This document shows positions 46,965-58,892 of a DNA stretch of 64,000 nucleotides, in pieces. The position numbers and the translations under genes are program-made. Numbering within the stretch: position 1 is the first letter of the stretch; the number at the start of each line of letters is the position of its first letter. The DNA comes from Sclerodactyla briareus. Its lineage: Eukaryota > Echinodermata > Holothuroidea > Dendrochirotida > Sclerodactylidae. The DNA lies in contig JAODTK010005740.1 of the NCBI GenBank assembly GCA_026419785.1, forward strand, positions 88,365-152,364. The letters run 5' to 3'. The notes under the pieces were generated by a model. It ran no database searches, had not been told where the DNA came from, and was given only the letters and a program-made list of their open reading frames with translations.

Positions 46965-49900
46965 TCCTGTATATAGGGTCTGTTAAGAATTAAGAAAACA
47001 GTAGGTAAGAAGAGATATGGGGCTGAATGTATTAGGTTCAAGAGGTGTCTCGAACTATAGGGTAAATGATTGGCGAGGATGCCTTAGTATTGGGTTCATT
47101 TGACCACCCACCAACACATTTTCTCTACACTATTGGTAAGGGTTTTTATGTCTCGGAGAATTGGTGACAGTATCTTCGCGGGGAAGAAAGGAGGGACTTT
47201 TGGTAAAAAAGTGCAGCATAATATATGACAAGTACATTTGGGAAATGATGTTTCTCACGTCTTTCCATAATTATATGGCAAACTATAGCCTAACTATGTA
47301 TGTGGTGCTGATTATCATTTAGTTTCATACTAACCTATTTGGAATAATAGTTCTATGAAGATTATTGGTCCAGGCCAATGATCTGTCGCTATGGGTTAAA
47401 GAGAAATTTATATTGTTGGTGATTTGATCACAGATTTTTCATTTACAACGCATGATACATGAAATAAAATCTTCGTGGAAAAATTTTCTTAAGAGCTTAG
47501 ATTACACTTTATCTGTGAGTTGTTAAGAATCTCTATTGGCCAATAAAAAGGATTCGTAGATATGTTCTTAATTGTTTGTAATATTTACTACATACGTTGA
47601 AAGACCTCTATCTAAATAGCGTGGGAAACTAGATGACATCTTGGATGATGATCGGTCCCACTAATTGTTTCACATCCATTTAATTGCTCGATGACGTTAT
47701 TATTAAACTCTTGGAAAGTTTATCAGATAGGATCACAAATTTATAAAGAATTCTCGTGCACCACGACAGAGTTGTAATAGCGCCTCCCTAGGAAAGATGG
47801 TCATGTTCTGATGAGACGTCGTGATCTCGAGAAGTCGACACGTTCTTTGGTAGTTTACGGGAATTCTTTATGAAAAAAAAAATGGGTGGTTTCAAATATA
47901 GCGTCTTGCATCGTTCAATTCGTTGTTATTTAAGGTAATTACTACCACGATGCGTAATATTAATGCAATTCTCTCTAAGTTGTGTTACTATCTTCTGGTC
48001 ACCATAATGCTGCGAAACAATTTGATATTGTTTCCAATTGCTTTCACGTCTGTAATTCTTTTGTTATTCCGTGAATACATTATTAACCAATATGGATATA
48101 GATTGTAGTATCTTCTCTGATTAATGAAGGCAATACATTGTTAAGGTTGGTGACAAAGGCCTCCCAAGTTGTGACTGTTTTAGTGGAAAAACAATTGACA
48201 AAACAATTTTTTGTCGGACCTCTCGAAAATTATCAGCTGCAGAATGTGTTACTTTCTTCAACAAAAACTAGCAATACGTGCAGGAAAGAATTGGGATTGC
48301 GAAAAATCATTAACCTTATTTATGTATATTTTTCCTATTATTTTATTATTCGGATTGATTTTTCTTCACAGAGAGTTGCCGAAAACTGGATTTTTTGTTT
48401 TTACCACGGGAAACATACTCGCCCCCAGTCATTGATGCAAATAGACTTATCTGGTATGGAGCAACGGTATGTGACAGTTAGGACAGTTTGGAGTTGGATT
48501 GGCAACCAAAATAGCCTGAGGAGGAATCAGGCAGAAGTGTATTTTTTAAAACGAATATGTAGAAGATTGGGATAGATACTTATTCCCATGGATGAGAGTT
48601 CCGGAATCCACTTTGTTATGTCATGAGAATATTTCGAAAAGCGAAAACCATGACGCCTTATTTGTGTAATGTTTTTCAGACTCACCGAGTCCTGAACTGA
48701 ACTGCGCCCTCTGATGCTGACTGAGGTTATAAGCTCAATCATATTGGCTGTTAATCCCCCGACAATAAATTCCACCGAACAAATAGGAGTACCGAACTAA
48801 GATAATGAAACCATATTCTAGAGCACTGCAAAGTGACATCCAGTTGAACCATTTTCAGGATGAGCGGGGAGGGGGAGGGGGGGGGAGCGATGAGGGGGAA
48901 AAGAGGGGGGGAGCAGGGGGACGGGGGGGTCGGAGACTTGCAAAATTGGCGTGAGGGAGGAAATAAAAATAACATCATCCCAATGCTCTGTCAAATGACT
49001 CACAGCTGTAATATCATTCTTTCCAAAACAGTTTATGAGTTGCCCAGCGATTGAGGTAATAAATAACATCGCACAGTGTTCAAGGGAAGTCCCACAGAAA
49101 AGAGGAGGCTGATCCATAGGTGGGAACTGGCATAAGGCATAGCATTCTAAACATTTCTCTTGAATGAGATCTTTTCACTCGTTGAACGTGGGAGTGAACA
49201 GGAATGCTATGCTGCCCAAAGGACAATCTGTTTTTAGAACTCTTCCTCGAGGACAACGTGATTTATCATTTTTACACATAGTGACGGTAATTGACCTTCA
49301 GTGACTTTTGACCCTAAACTTGAAACTTCGTAGGTACCCCACAAGTCCACTCAATGTCAAGGGTCATGGAAGGAGCATAATGAACTTTGTGTCAATGGAA
49401 GGAGCATAATGACTGTTTGCTGAAAAAGGTTATAATGGATTAAGTTGATATTTCCATTAATATGGTTACCAACCTGTGATACGCCATTATAGTACTAGGT
49501 ATTAGGGAATAAGTGAATGTCATGTATAACTTTTTCCGCCTTCATTTTAATAACCCATAAAATAGGACGGAAAACTCAAACACTGGAAATATTAACCTTA
49601 CTTTGGTTTCCGCGCCTTTAAAATATTTGACCAACTGAGTGAAAAATTGTTACGTGCGTTTAAAATACAACCAAAGTGGGACAACATTCGTGATGAAGTT
49701 GCTTGTTACAAACAAGGGACTCACGGGATGTGGTTTGGGGTGCAAATGGGTGGGGGGGGTGGGGGGGTTATTGGGTGTGTTTTTGTCAACATATCTGGAG
49801 CAATTTCATAGCATTTTACAGTATACAGTTTGATACATAAATCATGCCGTGTTTTGGTGTCTTTTTATATTTATTTGAAACGTACGTAGCACCCTAGTAA

Positions 49901-52900
49901 GCCGTTTACACTGCATAGTAAATGTATGTATTTCGAGTGATTAACTAAATTTATTTACTGGGTGACTGATAACTGGAAATAATGTTCGAATGTTCGTTGG
50001 ACATATGTTTTGGTAAAGTGATACCACTCTAGTTTTTTTTTCACATTTCACACGTGGAGGTAAATATTTCCGCATTCGATACAGATTTTCGCTACAAGAC
50101 CAGCGGCACGAGTTCAGTACGGCAGCATTTGTTGGTTGAACTTAGAATGGATACTATGTTCACATTTTTTTGTAGGCCTGTTTTATATTCTATTATCTAA
50201 ATTCCATCATGTTCCGCAGACCGCAATGATAATTTAATTGTGTCGATTTGGTGTTGATTCCCAGTTTCCATTCAGTTCAAATTTTAGGTGGACGCCCCCC
50301 GTTATTTCTTTCTTCTTTTTTTTTGGGGGGGGACGCTTGCGCCGCCTCCGGATGCAAAAAACATGGGGCGGATTAATAAGTAGAGTGGTATCATGCAGTG
50401 GCCCTTGCAAGCAAACATCCGTGTTCGCATTCAGCAGCACCCACCGTTCTTCCTTAAGTGCTCTACTTGCAGTTACCATGAGGAGAGGTTTTGGTCTTCA
50501 TCAGAATCTTCTGCACTCCAGGTTCCTCAATTGGCTTACCGTCAGAATAGTATAACAAGAAATATGCTCCACATATGCAGTGTCACATCACTTGATCAGT
50601 TAAATTAGGCGGTATCAGTCTATGTGCTTATATGGAATGAACTCAAGTAATTAAGTTACATGTTAGGTATACTTTGAACAGTATTGCTTTGAATAGTTCC
50701 TAGCATATCCATCTAATTTTTATCTGATCTGCCCTCACCCCTTTCTACTTGAGAGGTGAACGGTAAACAACTTGCAGTTGCCAAAATATTGATTAATGCA
50801 ATTTTCTTCATTGAAGAATCGCTCTCCATTTCTTTCTACACGCGAAATGAAATTCTATTGAGAAATTATTTTATTCAATCGTTTGATGAAGAAAACGAAA
50901 TAGGGAAGAAGATAAATGAGGGAAAACTGCATGATTGTGCTGAAAATTTTTCGTCATAGATTCCAGGGAGAATTGCAAACATTCGACGGTTGGTGCTGGC
51001 TACGTGTTTCATTCTTTCATTGCAGGGACCATGGATAAGTCGAATTAGTATCTACCACTCAGTAAGTTTGGCAAGGTATAACGGTGCGATTGACTTAGGA
51101 AAACATCTGCTCGTGCTCGCATATAAGCCATCATTGTCTGAAGTGTATATGTATTCAACCTGCTACACTCCGCCTGACTAGCTATGTATAGCTGATTTGA
51201 CTTGCCTCCCCACCAAACAGGGACCATGGGCTAAGCAATGGCAACGCTCAGCCAATACCAACTGGTATGGACGAAAAAAAAAAACCTGGTAATTATAACG
51301 TTGGTCAATAAGGTAAAATGATATTCAGTATTCGAATATGTTTGCATGTTCCTTAAATCCGTGTTATTTGCTCAGCAACATGTACTATGGGAGAGTATGC
51401 CCCTGCACATTGTTAAGTCAGTGGTGCGAGTTGACTTCCATCAAAGATCCAAAGATAGCTGGGCTGGTTCCCCTCAGGGGTCCGATCGTTGGGTTGTCTC
51501 GGTTCCCGAACCTGCATGTACAGGCGGTTGGGGCTGGCCATGCCATCTTTTCTTTCTATCTCTAGTTCCCATCGTCATGGTTATCGAAATTGTGTTGGGA
51601 TTGAATGATCATCATGTAAAGATACCACTATCATCACTGTCAAATGTTGATATAGAAGAAAAAAAACATAAACCTTGAATGAGTGTGCGACTCAAACTCC
51701 TCAGTGTACTAAGGTCCGTCTTGTTCAAACAATACACAAAATACACAAAAACACAATAAGGTGGGTAATAAATTTAAACAAATGAATACGCCTTCAATCT
51801 TACGAAAAGGGGTAATGAAGTGATGCATCAAATTCCAGAAAATTAATATATACCACCTTCCAACTTCACGATAACTTTACTTCTTAAAACTAACTATTAA
51901 AACTCGGCAAGTCTACGTGTAACGTTCACAGTATAGTATTAAGAAATGAACTGACATATATTATACGTGTTGAATATTCATTATCCACTCTCTGTAATTA
52001 CCAGTCATTTTTTTTCTTAGTTTATATCTACTGCAAACTTGTCGTATCTCTACATTTGCCAACCGAAATTTGCATCTCTGTCAATTCATATTGCTCGTAG
52101 CTAATTTCGATTAATTATTAAAAAAAATTGACCTCAATGGTAAATGGTTCAATATTAGATATTTCGACTAGTTGCAATTTCGCCAGTTATATAGGCGACA
52201 GTTTACTTGAGATTCAATTTAGGATGAAGAAGTTCATATATCACGGTAACAGATTCCAAACTTCCAGTGAACTGCCGCGATAACGATCTCGTCATGTCCC
52301 AGTCCAGGAATAGAATGTGCTGAAAAAATGAAGATAACGATGTTAAATTTGCCATAACATTACTGAATGTAAATGGTAGGGCCCGTATAATGCATCGCTG
52401 CACCGATGGTTGAGACCCACCATTCACCAAACAAAGGAATTAACGAGCTGTACTATAGCATCAGTTGTTTCCCAACTATAGTGAACGCTATGGTATCCAA
52501 GTTTTACAGAGATCCAACTCATTTCAAACAACCATTAACAGAAATGTTCTTCCAACTTACACTAGACAAGTACATTGCCCAAATAACACCAGAACAACCA
52601 ATTATATTAATGGGTGTAAGTTTCAAAACAATTTCTACAATGGAAGAGAAAAATGAAGGAAAACATGAATTCGAATGCTTTTATAGAAGACGTCAATGTC
52701 CCAACCGTATGATTTTAAACTGTGAAAATGGCCGCAGGTGATGGTCAGGGAACCATCGGAATATGTCGAGCGTTCCGACCCGCTATCAGGTTGATCTCCT
52801 CACAGACGACTGAAAAGTACGTCAAATATGCCTCCGACACCCGATAGCTATAGCCCCTCTTCGGTAATAAGGCAGAATCTAACGCAAGATAGAGATTTTC

Positions 52901-52977
52901 CACTTCCGGATTTCTAACGGGCGGTCGTTCTTACTACAGGCAGAGGCACAACACAGCGCATCTCAGGACCTCCCGTA
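46965..52977. other. Long stretch without recognised genes
   Basis: About 6 kb of AT-rich DNA. G-rich patches occur at 48,860-48,930 and 49,750-49,768. The largest open frames (48,138-48,575 and 52,406-52,741, both plus) have AT-driven composition, no recognisable domain and no convincing splice context. Confidence 0.4.
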
Positions 52978-55329
52978 CAAAAAGTTTCTATGAATTCTAT
53001 TAAAAAAAATATATGAAATATATACAATTTCTATAGAGGCCCCTCTATAAAAACTCTATAAATTTTCTAAAGAATTTCTAAAGAATTTCTAAAAGCATTA
53101 TAAAGAAATCTAAAGAATTTCTAAAGAATTTCTGAAGAAAATCTATAGGATATTCTATAGAAACTCTATAGGAATTTCTAAAGAGTTCTAAAGAAAATTT
53201 CTAAAGAAAATCTATAGGATCTTCTATAGAAATTCTAAAGACAATCTGAAGATATTCTATAGAACCTCTATAGAAACTTATAGAACTCTATAGAATTCTA
53301 TAGACTGTGAAGAATCTCTAAAGAAAATCTTCCATGGAAACTCTGTGGGGTCTCCAAAGGACTGCTAAAGAAATCTCATTAAATAATGTACTAAGAGAAT
53401 CATTATATAATTCTGATATGAACAAAGGCCTATACTACCTTGATCGGTAATGGCAAATAGTTGAATAGCTGATTTACCCCCCCACCCCCCCCCCCACCCC
53501 TTCCCAAGCCGGGACGGTCCGCGCTGGGCTAACTTTGATATAAATAATTTTTTACTGATTGCGCATCCGCGAGATAAAAGAATAAAATCTATGCCGTGCC
53601 AATTACACACAACTGAGGGCTAATAGAATAGCATAATAAATTCTTAGCGTCCGAACGTTTGGGCTAATTAGCCGTTACATATTTCAAGAATAATAAAAGG
53701 ACATACCGGGTCAGATAATGGGGCTCCCTCAATTTTCCTCAAAGGGTTTAAGCATATTAAATTACGCATTGTTAACAGTGTAATACCAGTAAAGGCATAA
53801 ACACAAACAAATTGCACCAGACTGGCATAGCTATATGCAATACAAAAATGTGGAGAAAATTGCCTATGTGCGGGTACACTGCATATTTGTTAGGGCTATA
53901 AGCCTCACATCCTCTACAAACTTTAGGCTTGAATATGAATAAAAAAATTACTACCAAATAGAAATAATCATAATTTCCAATTGACAACTTGAAACTATAA
54001 TTCCTGGTCAATTATACTAAAACATTATCCAATGTTCCGTGAATAATAACCAATTTAGAGACTGGAATGGCTGAATTCAGAAATACAGAGCCTAACGCCA
54101 CGCCTGCATTTGAATTAGGGCTGTCAAAATCACAAACTGCTCTTGTCAGTTGTGATTGTTTAAATCTGACTGAATATTATTAAAATTTATCTGTGACAAG
54201 TTAATAAGTTCAAATGATGTAAGTAAAGGCTAATTAGCCTATCAATTTCACCATAGATCCCAAACATTCATAATCATGGGATTTTGATTAATAGAAGAGC
54301 ATACATTATATAACTAGCTAAATGGCAACCCCCAGACATGATCATAGAGATTCTATAGAAACTCTATAGAATCTCTATAGAAATTAATGAAAGCCGTTTA
54401 TAAGTAAAATAAGCTCTTATTTCCTTTTTATGCGTATAGCATTCTAGAAGTTAACAGAACAGCCAGAAGAAAGTTACATCTCTAAGCCTGTCCACATATC
54501 ATAAATCTTCATGTTATTGATATTAGAAAAGAAGGTCTAATGCGTAAATGGGCTGAATAGGGGGGGGGGGGCGCATATAGGCCTATACAGAAATGAAACA
54601 AAGTACCAGTTGGCAGGGGCGCGTGCTAGAAAGTGGAAAAGAAAAAAATTGGGTGACGGCATTAGCAGGAGCCGTACTGCGTCGGCAGCCCTTGCCTGTC
54701 AACACATATGAGGGGGGTTAAAGAGTGGGATATAACTTCTCATTCCTTTATCTGGCCAACTCTCCCTCCCAACCATTTAATTGCATGTCAAAGTCAAATT
54801 GTCGTCACCAGCAGTGCAAGCAGTTGCTCCTCTCTTTAAGTTGAATGTGGAGAAGAGGAGACACATGGCACAATTAAGGTACGTTGTTGATAAACCAAGT
54901 GATTGTACCCAGCTAATATTATAAGCTATCAATAACAATAACAGGTATTGTAACGTTTAGTGTGAGCGGCAATAAATTTCGGAAATAGCCAGAAGAAACA
55001 GACGCCTTTAAAACTAGCAGCCTCACAACTTTCAGCCTATTTCAGTGCAACTGAAACATATTATTATTATATTCATTATATTATTAAATCCTCATTATCA
55101 GTACAATGGAATAGATTTTCAGATTCTAAATAGAGGTCTATAGAGTTCTGAAAAAATGAATCTGTAGAACTCTATAGAGTGACTAATGCTTACAACGATT
55201 AATAAAAAAAACATTAGTAAGTCATAGAAATTATGAATTCTATAGAAAAATGGATCAATTTATAGAAAGGACCTTCTAAGAATTATAGAACTCTAGAGAC
55301 ACTTCTATAGAATTCTATGAACTTTTTTG
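52978..55329. mobile_element. Putative 2.35-kb element with TTCTATAGAA subterminal arrays
   Basis: The left end reads CAAAAAGTTTCTATGAATTC. The right end, reverse complemented, reads CAAAAAAGTTCATAGAATTC. Both are bordered by TA (52,976-52,977 and 55,330-55,331). Inside the left end, about 350 bp (52,985-53,350) is packed with ten-base palindromes TTCTATAGAA, TTCTAAAGAA and variants. The right end has a sparser array (55,130-55,320), and a short cluster lies at 54,346-54,386. Between them is AT-rich DNA with no recognised coding. This arrangement suggests a foldback-like or TA-duplicating non-autonomous DNA transposon. I do not recognise the family. Confidence 0.55.
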
Positions 55330-55331
55330 TA

Positions 55332-57342
55332 AGCGGCTATAACGATTACGGCAACTATGTCGTAAAACAATCGCCATCATACGGGCTAAGGTTACACCTA
55401 ATTGACCATAGTAGACTATGTTACGTAATCGACTTCGCACAATAATCGCCCCTCTAGTCCTAGCAATATATACGAACAAAAACGAAGTACAAATGAGACG
55501 TTTACATTAATATCAGGACATCATGTATAAAGCAAAGATCATCATGTAAACATGTAAGTGTAGAAAAACACATCGTCATGTGAAAATTGCGGCCAGCATT
55601 AAAAATACACTAGCATGTTCAGGAAATACCCGATGTAATGTTAATGGGCATGCTATATATTGAATGCGTCCGTATTTTTATGGAACATTTTCCTGGTATT
55701 TCTGCGGCAATGCACAAGCTGCGGGAATAGGTCTACACGATCCGGGAAAGCTCGGTTGTCAGTTCATACACGGTCACATTTGTGGCAATCTCCACCCTGG
55801 GTAGAGTGCAATGGGTTTGCGAGAATCCTCTATCTGTGAGTGTTAGGCTTCCCAATAGTCTGGTCGGAATAATCAGCATCGTGCCCTCCCGTCCCGTAAT
55901 TAGATTTCCATTCGCCTCTTCATATCGAGAATACTAGAGAACGATTAGTTATGTTAACAATCCGTTAACATTTCCTATGTGACGTGAATATCTTTTAGCA
56001 AATTAATTGCCGCCATCCATCGGAAAATATATTTCACTATAACTTGACTATTATAACAGATGCTGAACGAAATTTGGTGTAAAAAAAAAATATTTTTTGA
56101 AAGTCAAGGGACGAGTTGAAGCTATATGAATAACCGCGTAACGATTTTCTTTCTTCATTTTGTTTCGTGCACGTTGGGAGTGAAACAGTGAATACCGTGT
56201 AAATATAACCCGTGATCACCTCTCACTCAGCCGAGCACATGCGTGGAAGGCAGCTTATCGCTCCCATCTTCCTCTTCCGAGTACTTGCGAATTTCGCCAA
56301 CCATGGGGCCGCCCGTTTCATCAACCCAATCCGACCAAGTTAGAAAGAGGTGCTAGCGCTTGAACATTTATACCCGAGAACAAGAAACGAAAGCACAGGT
56401 CACAAACACAAACTTTAAAATTTCCACCAGACGAATCGGTCGGGCGCCACCACGCTTCTTCGAAGAGCCTCTTCACACACATCGTTCTACCATCACGCTT
56501 TCGGGAATGAAACCTGACTATTCAGATGCGGATGTAAACAGCCGAACCAGCCACCCCCGAAGGACTTTGCCAGACACTGAAACTTATCTGAGGCAACTTG
56601 GCAGTCTCGAGCATCGCCATTCCCCAATAGTAACAATATCGCCCCAATAAAGCTCCCCGATGGTCAGAGAAGAAGTCAAGTGAAAATGGTACTTAATTGC
56701 TACTTTATGATAAAGTATCACGTCTCCTACTAACTCTGGAGGAACATTGAATATACTGTTTCAATTCATTGGCTCTTCAAAACTGACAAATTCACACAAA
56801 TTATTTGGTTGGAAACACCAAAATCCTACTTTTTCGCCTCTGAGAGTACTCCTGTGGTCATTCTTTCATCAAGAATTACCACATCATTCCTGTACTGTTT
56901 TATACCTCTTTTTCCTGCCATCCTAATTGATCGTAGTAGAAGATATTCTTTCTAGACTTCATATTCTCTTATTGCTGTTTTGGGCTGCAGAAATAGTAGA
57001 AAATTATTTTGCATTCCAAATGATGACACTGGTTCATATAAATGAGAATGATACGTGTGATTTAACTAAATACTGATTCTGTCTGGGTTCGTTACTAATA
57101 TATGTATGACGTAACCACTCTAACCATCTTCCTATGAAATTGACGTATACTGATTTTGATTTGAAGTGTTAATTTTAATTGAACAACCTCTTTCGCAGCC
57201 AACGGCTGAATTACAGAGATTACCAATCGGAACCGATTTTATAAAAACAGTACAAAAACAATGAATATACAACATCAAAACATGCACCAAGGGAAGTGGG
57301 ATTCAAATATGGGTCTGATAGGGAAATCACTTTTTAAATATT
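55332..57342. other. DNA without supported genes; weak coding candidate at 56,303-56,650
   Basis: On the plus strand, CCAACCATGG at 56,303 starts MGPPVSSTQSDQVRKRC, followed by an in-frame TAG and then about 97 open codons in the same frame (PDYSDADVNSRTSH, LPDTETYLRQLGSLEHR). Composition is protein-like but no family can be claimed. The remainder is AT-rich and unremarkable. Confidence 0.25.
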
Positions 57343-57368
57343 AAATAATAATATATATATATATAATA

Positions 57369-57404
<36 letters not shown>

Positions 57405-57430
57405 GATATTATATATATATATCCAAAAAA

Positions 57431-57483
<53 letters not shown>

Positions 57484-57522
57484 TATATATTATATATATA
57501 GATATATAATATATATATATAG
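57343..57522. repeat. TA microsatellite, left of foldback
   Basis: Imperfect TA repeat with A/T interruptions, directly outside the left arm of the inverted repeat. Confidence 0.95.
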
Positions 57523-57529
57523 TAGAATT

Positions 57530-58839
57530 GGTGTCCATGTGTACTCCAATAAATACACAAAATATGCTGATCTCAAAATCATAGCATGTTACACTGGAGT
57601 ACTGAAAATATCTATCTTCTCAGAATTTTCGGTCCCCCTGGTACCTTCCTCAGCCGGGTGCAGTAACAGAATAAACTGTAAACAAACAAACTGAACAGCA
57701 AAAGACGGTTATATACAGGCATGCGGCATCCCATTATCGACTTATACACGGGGTGAAGGTAATGATTTAGTGTCCCTGGTCTCTATTCAGGCCAGTGATT
57801 TGGGACTTGAATTATGATTATATTCAATTCAGTACTTGCGGATTTCTTCGGAGCGAAGTTGACCTGACCACGTGCAATTTAAGATTTTTCCAATTGAGTG
57901 ATTTCGGACGCTTAAAATGTTTCGGCCACTGGAGTAGCGGCTGTGATTGTCGCGAATTGCTTTTTGTGGTTATTGAACCGTAACCTTAAAGCTTGCCTGT
58001 TTCACCACATTAGGCCCATCATGGCAAACTTACAGTGAAAAAATAATACGACATTGCGTACTCCGGATGTGAGATTGGGGGGCTTTAACGGTTACTTGAG
58101 ACCTGAATACGTTACGCAGTTGCCAGTGGTAATATGACTGCAAAATTGGCAGCGAGATTTGTTACAGGGCATATTACCAATTACTGGCCCGAGGGCTTAG
58201 CCATTTTGGAGGAAATTTAGATCTCTTCAGTGGGGGGTTGCCTGACAGCCGGGAGAGGTTGTGCCCGAAGAACCTGACTAGCGATTGGTTCCATTTGAGA
58301 TGTGCAAAATCTTGCCTTATGGACCGTAGAGGGGGGGGTAGCATTGAGTTGTATTCCGTGACCAGTGGTATACGTTCGTTGCTGCTTTTTTAGCTTATAG
58401 GATAGCAGGTCGCTGCGCTGCACCGCCCTCGCTTTCCCTCGACAGCCTCTCTTATGATAATCATAGGGTACCCGTTGGAAAGAAAAATAATAGTGAGACG
58501 GCCGTTTCCGGTCAGGTCCATCTTCGCCTCCGAGAAATCCGCAAACGTGCTTAATTGAATTTAATCCTTAAATTCAAGTCCCTCATCACTTGCCTGAATA
58601 GAGACCTAGGGCCCCTAAATTAATATACCTTTCACCACCGTGTCTAATCGATAATTGGGGATTGCCGCCCATGCCTGTATATAACCGTCTTTTTGCTGTC
58701 AGTTTTGTTGTTAACGTTATAGTTCTTTTACTGTCACCCGGCTGAGAAAGGTCCCCTGGGCACCGAAAATTTCCGCAAATATATTATTTTTCAGTACGCC
58801 ATGTGTCACATGCTTATTATTTTTGAGCTCACATATTTT
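57530..58839. mobile_element. Foldback structure with arms of about 300 bp
   Basis: The left arm (about 57,530-57,860) and right arm (about 58,530-58,839) are inverted copies. In the left arm one reads TACTGAAAAT, ATTTTCGGT, CTCAGCCGGGTG, GACGGTTATATACAGGCATG and GGTCTCTATTCAGGC. The reverse complement of the right arm gives the same words in the same order. The spacer of about 650 bp has no recognised coding. The arm word CCGGCTGAGGAAGGT...ACCGAAAAT resembles sequences known near ends of Penelope-like elements. Both arms abut TA microsatellites. Confidence 0.7.
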
Positions 58840-58892
58840 AATATATGATATATATATATTATAGTATATATATATATAATATATATATATTA
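58840..58892. repeat. TA microsatellite, right of foldback
   Basis: Short imperfect TA repeat that borders the right arm, mirroring the one on the left. Confidence 0.9.

Noticed and set aside
56303-56650. Resemblance of LPDTETYLRQLGSLEHR to a conserved segment of CCDC32
   Set aside because: Only five or six shared residues, plus an in-frame stop upstream; not enough to name a gene.
57341-57538. Ile/Tyr-rich open frame
   Set aside because: Translation of the TA microsatellite.
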